Origin: Denitrobacterium sp024691475
GTDB taxonomy: Bacteria > Actinomycetota > Coriobacteriia > Coriobacteriales > Eggerthellaceae
DNA: 24,428 nucleotides
Assembly: GCA_024691475.1 (NCBI GenBank)
Contig: JAILNP010000058.1
Span: 1 to 24,428 of the forward strand
Direction: 5' to 3'
A program made the translations under genes and the position numbers. Positions within the stretch are counted from its first letter, which is position 1. Each line of letters opens with the position of its first letter. This document shows positions 14,950-22,060 of the stretch, one piece after another. The notes beneath the pieces are model-generated. The model had not been told where the DNA came from, made no database searches, and was given only the letters and a program-made list of their open reading frames with translations.

Positions 14950-16440
14950 ATGAGGGTGCAAAGGCAAGGGGTATCCGCAAGAATGGACAAATCGATCCAA
15001 ATAGGTATCGGACAAAAAGTACTATCCAATGTGACCAGGCTTTTTGATGGCCCTTATGCATTGTTGTTCGTATGCGGTCTGGCCCTTTTCTACGCATGGG
15101 ACCTCTGCACGATTTACTGCGAGCCCGCAGTGGCGGCGGAGGCGTATAACCCCGTGCCGTACTTTTCGATTCTCGTTACCAGCGCAGCCGCCACGGCTGG
15201 CTTCGTTGCTATCGGCGTGGGACTTCATAAGCTGCAGTCGTTCAACTTCGTTGGGCTTATTGGCACTGTCGTCGCCGGCGTGGCAACGGTTGTCGCCGCA
15301 TTGCTGGTGCAGGTTGAAGGCATCGACGCTGGTGTGGTGCGCCTGGTGGCGGATGCCATCGCCCGCCTGGGTTCGTGCTGGGTCATCGTGGCGTGGGGCT
15401 CGCAGTATGCGCGGCTCGACGCGTTCCGCATCACCGCGTACACGCTCATTTCGTTCATCCTGGCGCTTGCGGCCTGCCTGGTCATGCTTTCCTGTCCGCA
15501 GGTTCTGCGCGTGGCGTTCGTGGCGGTCGCTCTGCCTTTGTCCATGGCGTTGGTGCTGCGCGCCAGCCGCATGAAGCTGCCCGAGCACCGGGTGGTGGGC
15601 CGTGAAACGTTTATCGGCCTTACCTGGCGTATCCTCCTCGTCTTCTTCCTGTTCGGCATTGTTACGTGGACGAGCATTCCGTGGGCCCAGGCGAGCGCTG
15701 GTGTGCAGGGGCTGGGTCAGCTGGTTATTGTGGGTAGCGGCGGCGTGGTTACCGTGCTGCTGGTGCTGGCGCTTGTCACGGGCGGCGCGTTTTCGCAGTC
15801 GTACATCTACAAGGTGGTGCTCCCGCTCATCACGGCGGGCATTCTGCTGGTGGCCACGCTGAATTTCGAGACGAATGTGGGTGCCGCTCTTATTTCCATC
15901 GGCTACACCTGCTTCGACCTGTTCTGTTTCGCGCTGTTCGCGAACGCCTGTCGTAAGACGGGTGTGGACGCTCGTCGCGTGTTCAGCTGGTGTCGTGCCA
16001 TCGAAAGCAGCACGCCGTTTTTCACCGTTATCCTCATGGTGGTGCTGGAAGGCTTGCTGCACATGGGCGATAGCCTGATGGTGAACCTCATCAGTGGCGC
16101 GAGCATGCTGGTGGTGGTTGCCGTTATCATGCTCGATCAGACTGATCTGTTCGAGCGCGAGCAGCTGAACCCCGCAATAGACTATCCGCGTGCCGAAGTG
16201 CTGTACTTCGCCCGGCAGTGCGAAGAGGCCATCGCTCGCTATGGTCTTTCGCCGCGTGAAGCCGAAGTGCTCAGCCTTATCGTGCGCGGCCGCAGCGTGC
16301 CGCATATTTCTCAGCGCCTGTTCATTTCGCGCAGCACGGTGAAGACGCATATCTCGCATCTCTACGAGAAGCTGGGCGTTTCCGATCGCCAGGAAATGAT
16401 TGACGTCATAGAGTCCATCGCCCTTTCCCAGGGCGAATGA
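14950..16440 (+). CDS. LuxR-type regulator with N-terminal 12-helix membrane domain (B)
   Basis: The 496-residue protein has twelve hydrophobic segments, then a LuxR helix-turn-helix (LSPREAEVLSLIVRGRSVPHISQRL, then ISRSTVKTHISHLYEKLGV). ATG 14950 has AAGGA seven bases upstream; an in-frame ATG at 14983 (MDKSIQ) is the alternative, and its possible SD (AAGGGG) is farther away. The gene diverges from the second flavoprotein gene across a 147-base gap with a long inverted repeat. The likely role is to sense a compound in or at the membrane and switch on the flavoprotein. That role is inferred from position and domain layout. Confidence 0.92.
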   Translation: MRVQRQGVSARMDKSIQIGIGQKVLSNVTRLFDGPYALLFVCGLALFYAWDLCTIYCEPAVAAEAYNPVPYFSILVTSAAATAGFVAIGVGLHKLQSFNFVGLIGTVVAGVATVVAALLVQVEGIDAGVVRLVADAIARLGSCWVIVAWGSQYARLDAFRITAYTLISFILALAACLVMLSCPQVLRVAFVAVALPLSMALVLRASRMKLPEHRVVGRETFIGLTWRILLVFFLFGIVTWTSIPWAQASAGVQGLGQLVIVGSGGVVTVLLVLALVTGGAFSQSYIYKVVLPLITAGILLVATLNFETNVGAALISIGYTCFDLFCFALFANACRKTGVDARRVFSWCRAIESSTPFFTVILMVVLEGLLHMGDSLMVNLISGASMLVVVAVIMLDQTDLFEREQLNPAIDYPRAEVLYFARQCEEAIARYGLSPREAEVLSLIVRGRSVPHISQRLFISRSTVKTHISHLYEKLGVSDRQEMIDVIESIALSQGE

Positions 16441-16447
16441 GGGTGAC

Positions 16448-16479
16448 GGGTGACAGAGGGACGGTTCTTCTGTCACCCC
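16448..16479 (+). repeat. REP-like palindrome, copy 4
   Basis: GGGTGACAGAGGGACGG followed by TTCTTCTGTCACCCC. It starts eight bases after the stop of LuxR gene B and has a 9-bp GGTGACAGA/TCTGTCACC stem. A partial GGGTGAC precedes it. Confidence 0.88.
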
Positions 16480-16515
16480 ACGCTGGGCCGTCAGCAGCCA
16501 TCTATCATCGGACGG

Positions 16516-16545
16516 GGGTGACAGCAGAATCGTCCCTGTGTCACC
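16516..16545 (-). repeat. REP-like palindrome, copy 5
   Basis: In minus orientation it reads GGTGACACAGGGACG, then ATTCTGCTGTCACCC. It lies 36 bases from copy 4 in opposite orientation, so the two make a head-to-head pair like the paired REPs of enteric bacteria. Confidence 0.8.
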
Positions 16546-16573
16546 TCCCCCTATCACCCGGGGTCGAACGCAA

Positions 16574-16606
16574 ACGCGGCGACCGTTTTTGCAACAGTCG
16601 CCGCGT
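16574..16606. terminator. Hairpin between convergent genes, possible terminator
   Basis: ACGCGGCGAC pairs perfectly with GTCGCCGCGT across a 13-base loop. It lies between the ends of LuxR gene B and the third flavoprotein gene. Neither side has a good T run (only TTTGCG on the minus strand), so termination is uncertain. Confidence 0.45.
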
Positions 16607-16629
16607 CGCGGGAGGGATTAGGTTGAGTA

Positions 16630-18291
16630 CTACGCCTTCCAGTACTTCGTGCTGTCAGCGTAGCTGGCGGGGTGGGATGGCGTAAGGCCGCCGGTAAGGG
16701 CGTGGATGACGGCGTAGCGGCCCATGGTCATGTAGGAACCGCAGCATAGGCCACCCTGGTAGAGGTTCCATTCCAGGCCGCCGCAGACATTGCCTGCGCC
16801 TGAGCCTACTGAATACAGGCCGGGGATGGGCTTGTCGTCCTTGTCGAGTACGCGGCAGAATCCGTCGATCACTACGCCGGAATTGATGGCGCTGCAGCGA
16901 ATCCACTGCTTTACGCCCCAGTACGGCGGCGTGTCGATGGGCTTCATCTTGTCCTTCGCCAGACCGAACTCCTCGTCCACGCCGCTGGCGCAGTGCGCAT
17001 TCCACTTTTCCACGCTCTGTTTCAGGGCACTCGCGGGAATGCCCAGCTGGCTGGCCAGTTCGTCGAGCGTGTCGGCGCGGTGCGTGTCGATGAGGCTCGT
17101 GTACACGCCTTCGGGATTCTCCTTGTAGCCGGGGATGTAGTTCTCCAGGGTGGCGATGGGCGTCTTCGCACCGTATTTCGCCATGTAGTCGTTGTCGAAG
17201 ATGCGGCAGAAGTGGCCGGGGTCTTCGGCGTCCTTGTTCCACTGCAGCGAAAGGTCCCACGATTCCATGGGAATGTCCTCGTTCATGAAGCGTTCGCCTT
17301 CCATGGTGAGCGCCATGAAGGGGTAGGAGGTCATGAACATCGGGGCGGCGTCCATGTCATGCATGGTCTTGGCGTGGTTGACGGGCGTCATGCGGCCGCC
17401 TGCCATCATGCTCATCAGGATGCCATCGGCCGTCTTGTTGACCTGCTTCTTCTGGAAGCGAACGATGTCGGGGGAGTAGCGCGCCACCAGGCTGTCATTG
17501 TTCTGGTAGTCGCCCGCGGCGATGATGACGGCTTTCGTGGCGTTGAACTTGATGTGCTTGCCTTCGCTGCGGCCCACGACGCCCGTGACCTTGCCGTCCT
17601 CCACAACCAGCTGCACGGCAGGAGTGCTGTAGAAAATGTCGGCGCCCAGTTCCACGGCATGGTCGGCCAGCTTCTGCATGATGGTCTGGTTGTTGATGGG
17701 CTTGGGCGAGTAGTTGTTGCTTGCCACGGTGATGTAGCTGCCCTCGTCGAAGTCGGTGCGCACCTTCGACGTCACGGGAAGCAGGCCCACCTGGTCGCTC
17801 TGGGCGAGCATCCACATGATCATTTCGCCCGCGTGCTCTACGTACAGGTCTAGAAGATCGGGGTTCATGCGGTATCCGCCGGCTTTGCGCCAGGCCTGCT
17901 TGTACTGCAGCTTACCAATCTCATTGCTCTCGTCCAGGATGGGGCCCGAAGAGCCGTTGCCGTTTGCGATGGCGGTGCTTTCCTTCTGCAGGCAGGCCAC
18001 GCTCGCGCCTTCTTCCAGCGCGGTGAGCACGGCCGGCACGCCGGCGGTGCCAGCGCCTACCACCACGATGTCGTAGGTCTTCTCGTCATCGAACTTCGTG
18101 ATGGTTTCCACCTCCACCACGGAATTTTCGAAGTCTTCCGCCGTGGTGCCCTCGGGGTACACGCTGCTGGAGGAGGCTTCATTCGCTTTGCTCTTGGTGC
18201 CACCCGAGCAACCCGTTACGAGCCCGCTTAGCGCCGCAGCCCCGCCAACGAGGGCGCTTCCTTTTAGAAATTCCCTTCTACCGATGCTCAT
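16630..18291 (-). CDS. Tat-exported FAD-dependent reductase, fumarate reductase/flavocytochrome c-like family (third copy)
   Basis: The 553-residue protein begins with a twin-arginine signal (GRREFLKGSALVGG, residues 4-17) and a lipobox (VTGC, Cys28). The FAD motif GAGTAG is at residues 79-84, and the C-terminal GLYSVGSGAGNVCGG matches the family. At ERFMNE (333-338) the residue in place of the acid arginine is Met342, and the HTMGG region is CSAINSGV. The substrate is therefore unknown and probably not fumarate. AGGGAG precedes the ATG. It diverges from LuxR gene C over 272 bases. There is no FMN or heme domain. Confidence 0.93.
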   Translation of the reverse strand: MSIGRREFLKGSALVGGAAALSGLVTGCSGGTKSKANEASSSSVYPEGTTAEDFENSVVEVETITKFDDEKTYDIVVVGAGTAGVPAVLTALEEGASVACLQKESTAIANGNGSSGPILDESNEIGKLQYKQAWRKAGGYRMNPDLLDLYVEHAGEMIMWMLAQSDQVGLLPVTSKVRTDFDEGSYITVASNNYSPKPINNQTIMQKLADHAVELGADIFYSTPAVQLVVEDGKVTGVVGRSEGKHIKFNATKAVIIAAGDYQNNDSLVARYSPDIVRFQKKQVNKTADGILMSMMAGGRMTPVNHAKTMHDMDAAPMFMTSYPFMALTMEGERFMNEDIPMESWDLSLQWNKDAEDPGHFCRIFDNDYMAKYGAKTPIATLENYIPGYKENPEGVYTSLIDTHRADTLDELASQLGIPASALKQSVEKWNAHCASGVDEEFGLAKDKMKPIDTPPYWGVKQWIRCSAINSGVVIDGFCRVLDKDDKPIPGLYSVGSGAGNVCGGLEWNLYQGGLCCGSYMTMGRYAVIHALTGGLTPSHPASYADSTKYWKA

Positions 18292-18388
18292 GATCTCCCT
18301 TTCCTCGCATCTCGTAGGTTCCGCATCCGCGCTCCTTGTTTCGCGTTGCGTTACTGCGACTATGCAAAAAGCGCCCGCCTGCTACCTC

Positions 18389-18432
18389 CCATAAAATCCG
18401 TGTATTTCCGAAAATCCCGACCATAAAATAGG
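18389..18432. promoter_or_regulatory. Repeated AT-rich boxes in the gap between flavoprotein 3 and LuxR C
   Basis: CCATAAAAT occurs at 18389-18397 and again at 18421-18429, exactly 32 bases apart, about three helical turns. A related CCGAAAATCCCG lies between (18408-18419). These stand out in an otherwise GC-rich gap about 100-140 bases before the flavoprotein ATG. Possible activator sites; binding not shown. Confidence 0.4.
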
Positions 18433-18534
18433 GGATATTTCAATTCACCCACCATTTCACCTGGAGTTATTCAATCTGGGTTTCCGTAGGCGGTCGCTTG
18501 CCCCTTGTCGCGCTTCGAAGGGTGCCAGTTCGGG

Positions 18535-18540
18535 TACAAT
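18535..18540 (+). promoter_or_regulatory. Candidate -10 box (TACAAT) of LuxR gene C
   Basis: TACAAT lies 23 bases before the TTG start, in the context CGGGTACAATG shared with other starts in the window. There is no clear -35. Confidence 0.45.
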
Positions 18541-18563
18541 GACCAGCAACGGAGGGAATTTGC

Positions 18564-20042
18564 TTGAACGGCACAGGGAGAACAAGGGACTACTGCATCG
18601 CCATGATCGGCATGGCGTTTATATGGGTGTACTTTCGGCACCAGGCGTTTTTCCAGGCATTGTACCCGCTGGCCACATCGGCGGAAAGCGGGGGCCATGC
18701 CATGCTGTACGTGGCGGTCATGCTGGTGCTGTTGGCATTGTGCGCCCTGGCCATTCCCCTTGCCCCGCGCATTGAAGCGTTGCTGAGAGAGCATCCCGTA
18801 AGCGTGGTAGCGGCGGGGGCTGCGGGAAGCGTGGGCGCGTGGTGCGCGGTTGCCTCCTCGGGCGCTGCGGGCGTCTCTGCGCTGCAGGTAGTTTCGGTCC
18901 CTCTTGTGGCTCTGGGGTTCTTCGCCGCCTGCCTGGCCTGGGCGCGTTATTTCGTGCGTGTGTTCAGTGCTCGCGCTATAACGCTGCTGGCCCTTTCGTA
19001 CGTGCTAAGCTTGGTGGTCCTCTCCTACCTGGGATTCAATAGCCAGGTGCGCGACGCCATCGCCGTCGCATCGCCGCTGTGTGCCGCGCTCTGCTGGTAT
19101 GCGCTGCCGCATCCCGCAACGGGTGAAGCGGCGGGCCCCGCGTTGGGGCTTTCCGCCGTTATCAAGAAGACCGATCCCTACGTGCTGCTCTTCATCGCCT
19201 TTCTTCTGGCGGGTAGTTTCGTGCGCGGCATCGTGGACCTAGGCGGCGCTACCGATTTTCGTTGGCCCATTTCCATCGCCATGGCCGTGGCCGTTCTAGC
19301 AGTGTGCGTTCTCTATCAGCGGGGCCGCTTCTTCCAGGGTGCGGGCGAAGACCCCGACGATGCCTCCAATGTGGAAGTGATGGTGCTCAAATGCTGGGTC
19401 GCCCTGGCTCTGTGCTTCTTCCTGGGTGCCTTCGCGTTTCTTGTGGCCGGGCCCGGTTTCGTTGGCGGCCAGGTGGTTGTGGTATCGCGTTCTACGCTCG
19501 ACTTCTTCCTGTGGATTCTGCTGTGCAACATGGTGAAACGCGGCAAGTTGCCTTTCGTGCCCGTGTTTGTGACATGCAGCATCTTCGTGGAAGCGCTGTC
19601 GTGGATCATCAGCTATTCGCTTACGCCTTCGTTGCTGCTCATAAGCGGCACAGAGCGGCTGGCCGCTTCGGAAATGCTCGTTCTCGTAATCGTGTTTGTC
19701 CTGCTGGCACTCATCATTGCTTTCCTGGGTGTTATCGTGCTGCGGAATGCGAAGAAAACCTCCGTCCCCGCGCTTTCCTTTGCCGCGGAGGCACCCGTGC
19801 AGGTGGAAGCGGCGTCGGCTTCGGCCAATCAGGCGGATGCACTGTCCATTGCTCAGGCATATCACCTCACGGCGCGCGAAATGGAAGTGGCCGAGCTGTT
19901 TTCGCGCGGGCACAGCATCAAGAAGGTGGCGGCCACGCTATTTATTTCCACGAGCACGGCGCAAAGCCACATAAAGAGCGCCTATCGAAAGCTGGGCGTG
20001 CATACGCGAGACGAGCTTATCGAAAAACTTGGCAATGGGTAG
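18564..20042 (+). CDS. LuxR-type regulator with N-terminal 12-helix membrane domain (C), TTG start
   Basis: The 492-residue protein has twelve hydrophobic segments to about residue 395, then a linker rich in Ala and Ser. A LuxR helix-turn-helix follows (LTAREMEVAELFSRGHSIKKVAATL, then ISTSTAQSHIKSAYRKLGV). TTG 18564 is chosen as start because GGAGGG lies seven bases upstream; the next ATG (18603) has no such signal and would cut into the first helix. It diverges from the third flavoprotein gene and probably regulates it. A 40-residue piece of a close paralogue (residues 250-289) recurs at 21594. Confidence 0.9.
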   Translation: MNGTGRTRDYCIAMIGMAFIWVYFRHQAFFQALYPLATSAESGGHAMLYVAVMLVLLALCALAIPLAPRIEALLREHPVSVVAAGAAGSVGAWCAVASSGAAGVSALQVVSVPLVALGFFAACLAWARYFVRVFSARAITLLALSYVLSLVVLSYLGFNSQVRDAIAVASPLCAALCWYALPHPATGEAAGPALGLSAVIKKTDPYVLLFIAFLLAGSFVRGIVDLGGATDFRWPISIAMAVAVLAVCVLYQRGRFFQGAGEDPDDASNVEVMVLKCWVALALCFFLGAFAFLVAGPGFVGGQVVVVSRSTLDFFLWILLCNMVKRGKLPFVPVFVTCSIFVEALSWIISYSLTPSLLLISGTERLAASEMLVLVIVFVLLALIIAFLGVIVLRNAKKTSVPALSFAAEAPVQVEAASASANQADALSIAQAYHLTAREMEVAELFSRGHSIKKVAATLFISTSTAQSHIKSAYRKLGVHTRDELIEKLGNG

Positions 20043-20186
20043 AGCAACACTTATGGGCGTGCGGATGATTGCAGGGTATCGAACAGCTTGAATACCTTGG
20101 CAGCTATTCGAAGATTGAGAAATAGCCGTTCGTCTCGTACGTGGCGAATGCCGGCGGTATCTATAGTCAAATCTGCATCAGCGGCT
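20043..20186 (-). pseudogene. Possible decayed C-terminus of an unknown gene
   Basis: On the minus strand a frame of about 44 codons runs from just after a stop (TAA, near 20187) to a TAA at about 20055. It ends in LRIAAKVFKLFDTLQSSARP. The amphipathic pattern looks protein-like, but there is no start or ribosome site and I cannot name a family. It may be the end of a gene broken when the Fic locus arrived, or chance. Confidence 0.25.
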
Positions 20187-20192
20187 TATAAT
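20164..20192 (+). promoter_or_regulatory. Promoter of the Fic gene
   Basis: TAGTCA (four of six to TTGACA), a 17-base spacer and a perfect TATAAT (20187-20192) lie 55 bases before the ATG. The first TGCATCA box fills the spacer and the second overlaps the -10 end. Confidence 0.65.
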
Positions 20193-20222
20193 CTGCATCA
20201 TCAAGTGCAATATGATGCAGAT
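20171..20222. promoter_or_regulatory. Three-box operator over the Fic promoter
   Basis: ATCTGCATCA occurs at 20171-20180 and again at 20191-20200, exactly 20 bases apart. The second copy, extended to ATCTGCATCAT (20191-20201), is mirrored by a perfect ATGATGCAGAT at 20212-20222. The boxes cover the spacer, the -10 edge and the transcription start, as expected of a repressor site. Confidence 0.7.
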
Positions 20223-20246
20223 AGCGATACTCATGAGGCAGATAAC

Positions 20247-21302
20247 ATGCACGCTTTCGATTACACCGACGCTCCGTCAAAGTTGCTTACGCCCGAGATA
20301 ATCGGCCTGCTAGGTGCTATTCACGAGCACAAGGGCAAGCAGGAGCTGTTCCTAAGTGCGAAGAAGGACGTCTTGGATTCGCTCGGCGGCATCGCGAGAG
20401 TTCAGAGTATTGAATCGTCGAATCGCATCGAGGGAATCTTCACCTCGGCAAAACGAGTCCGTGACCTTGCAAGCGAAAAGACCACCCCGAAGGGGCGTAA
20501 CGAAGAGGAGATTGCGGGATATCGCGACGCCCTTTCGTTGATTCATGAGAGTCACGACTATATCGACATTACGCCAAACAACATTCTTCAGCTTCATGCG
20601 ACCATGTACAAGCGCACCGCTTCTAGCATGGGCGGCCATTTTAAGGTCGGCGACAATTCTATCGTGGAGATCGATGCAGATGGAAGGCGTGTCGAGCGAT
20701 TTAAGCCAATCCCAGCCGTAGCAACGCCAGATGCGATGGAGCGTCTTTGCGAAGCCTACCGAAATGCACTGCACGCGGAACGACTCGATCCGCTGCTGCT
20801 TACTTGTATGTTCGTCTTTGATTTCACCTGCATCCATCCCTTTAACGACGGGAATGGCCGTATGAGTCGCCTGCTCACGCTGCTTGCACTTTATCGCACG
20901 GGCTATCTAGTGGGTAAGTACGTTTCCATCGAGAAGGCCATAGAAGATAGCAAGGCTTCCTATTACGAAGCGCTTAAAGTAAGTTCGGAGAATTGGAATA
21001 AGGGTCTTAACGATTATGCGCCGTTCGTGCGATACATGCTCGGAGTGATTTTGGGTGCTTGTAGGGATTTGGAGTCACGCGTGATGAGCGTCGAGATGGG
21101 CGATGCGTCGAAGGCCGACCGCGTTGCGGCAGTGTTTGATTGCAAGTTGGGCAAGGTGACAAAAGCCGACATTTTGGCGGAGTGTCCCGATATCAGCCAG
21201 ACGACGGTGGAACGCGTTCTTCACGATCTGTTGGTTGCTGGCCGGATCGAAAAAGTTGGGCGTGGGCCGGCAACGGGCTATGTAAGGGTTGAGCGCGAGT
21301 AG
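20247..21302 (+). CDS. Fic-family protein (likely AMP-transferase) with C-terminal winged helix
   Basis: The 351-residue protein has the Fic catalytic motif HPFNDGNGRMSR at 197-208 with catalytic His197. An N-terminal inhibitory helix SSNRIEG (residues 57-63) fits the class II [ST]xxxE[GN] pattern with Glu62. The C-terminal part (TKADILAECPDISQTTVERVLHDLLVAGRIEKVGRGPATGY) reads as a winged helix. Fic enzymes usually transfer AMP to a hydroxyl side chain of a target protein, and the glutamate blocks ATP binding until relieved. ATG 20247 is used; GAGG lies upstream and the operator-promoter ends before it, which rules out the longer frame from 20088. The winged helix could bind the operator and make the gene autoregulated; this is inference. 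Target unknown. Confidence 0.9.
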   Translation: MHAFDYTDAPSKLLTPEIIGLLGAIHEHKGKQELFLSAKKDVLDSLGGIARVQSIESSNRIEGIFTSAKRVRDLASEKTTPKGRNEEEIAGYRDALSLIHESHDYIDITPNNILQLHATMYKRTASSMGGHFKVGDNSIVEIDADGRRVERFKPIPAVATPDAMERLCEAYRNALHAERLDPLLLTCMFVFDFTCIHPFNDGNGRMSRLLTLLALYRTGYLVGKYVSIEKAIEDSKASYYEALKVSSENWNKGLNDYAPFVRYMLGVILGACRDLESRVMSVEMGDASKADRVAAVFDCKLGKVTKADILAECPDISQTTVERVLHDLLVAGRIEKVGRGPATGYVRVERE

Positions 21303-21593
21303 TTGCGACTAGCGTCGCCTGAAATGTATCCTATTTGACGAATTGGATAAATCTGTCCCGAATTTGTGATGCCAATTTTATACGAATCGCCCATTTGGAT
21401 CATTTGCCGCCGCTGCTTTGTTGCAACGCGCCCTCGATCCCCCGAACGAGCGCACCGACTCCGCCGAGCGCGGCAATTTCGGCATGAAGGGGGCGCGCGG
21501 CTTGCGGGAAGGCGTTCAACTTGTCTCCAATGTGTCCGCTGTTTTTTTTCTTGCAGTATAGCGTTGCGGGGTGGCGGGCTGCTGGGGTGGGCG
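21303..21593. other. Gene-free stretch after the Fic gene
   Basis: There is no supported gene here. A small 5-bp hairpin (GCGAC/GTCGC, 21305-21318) follows the Fic stop without a T run. A plus-strand frame of about 63 codons (21370-21561) contains LLQRALDPPNERTDSAERG and ends in TAG, but lacks a start with a ribosome site. A run of eight T lies at 21542-21549. It may be debris of lost genes. Confidence 0.4.
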
Positions 21594-21716
21594 CTCTATC
21601 AGCGGGGCCGCTTCTTCCAGGGCGCGGGCGAAGACCCCAACGATGCCTCCAACGTGGAAGTGATGGTGCTCAAGTGCTGGGCCGCCCTGGCCCTGTGCTT
21701 TTTCCTGGCTGCATGA
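21594..21716 (+). pseudogene. Fragment of a LuxR membrane-regulator gene, paralogue of LuxR C
   Basis: Bases 21594-21712 match 19311-19429 in LuxR gene C with about nine differences in 119 bases and no gaps. The translation (LYQRGRFFQGAGEDPNDASN, continuing to LCFFLAA) matches residues 250-289, the end of helix 8 through helix 9. Six of the differences are silent third-position changes, so the copy was probably under selection before it was lost. It ends in a stop at 21714. Nothing else of the gene is recognised on either side. Confidence 0.85.
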
Positions 21717-21746
21717 CGCCCTCTTTTCGCGAAATGCCTTCTCTCG

Positions 21747-21919
21747 TGACAAAATTTCGAGATATAGAGACAAGGCGCGAGTTGTCTCGCATTAAAAGCC
21801 CAGGTCAGAAATTGTCGCGTTTCCTCGATCGCCACCCCCGAGAAGCGTTTAGCGGCGTTTCCCCAGCAAACGATTTTTCGACCGAGCATGAAATGTCTCT
21901 ATATCTCAAAAAATTGTCA
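21747..21919. mobile_element. MITE-like element with 26-bp terminal inverted repeats
   Basis: The left end starts TGACAAAATTTCGAGATATA and ends in GAGACA (21747-21772). The right end (21894-21919) is its reverse complement with three mismatches. The unit is 173 bases. Just inside the left end GAGACAA pairs with TTGTCTC (21767-21788). No transposase is encoded and no target duplication is visible. It lies directly after the LuxR fragment. Alternatives are a non-mobile structured intergenic repeat or a regulatory pair of sites. Confidence 0.5.
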
Positions 21920-22060
21920 TTTTGAGACCGTTTTCGTGAAAAGTGTCTGCCATACTCTGACACATGGCGTTACATCTACCGCTGCGTCAGCGGCGCGCGC
22001 GATTGCGCGCTGGGCAACGGGAATCTGTGCATTCGACAACTGCAAAGAGAAGGAGCCGCC
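21920..22060. other. Leader region of the DUF559-like gene
   Basis: A GCGCGC-GATT-GCGCGC hairpin lies at 21995-22010, and GTGTC/GACAC arms near 21943-21964. CATACT at 21951 is a possible -10 without a matching -35. No gene is seen. Confidence 0.35.

Noticed and set aside
15022..16557. 511-codon minus-strand frame opposite LuxR gene B
   Set aside because: It is very rich in His, Arg and Gln with no domain, and it runs through two REP-like repeats.
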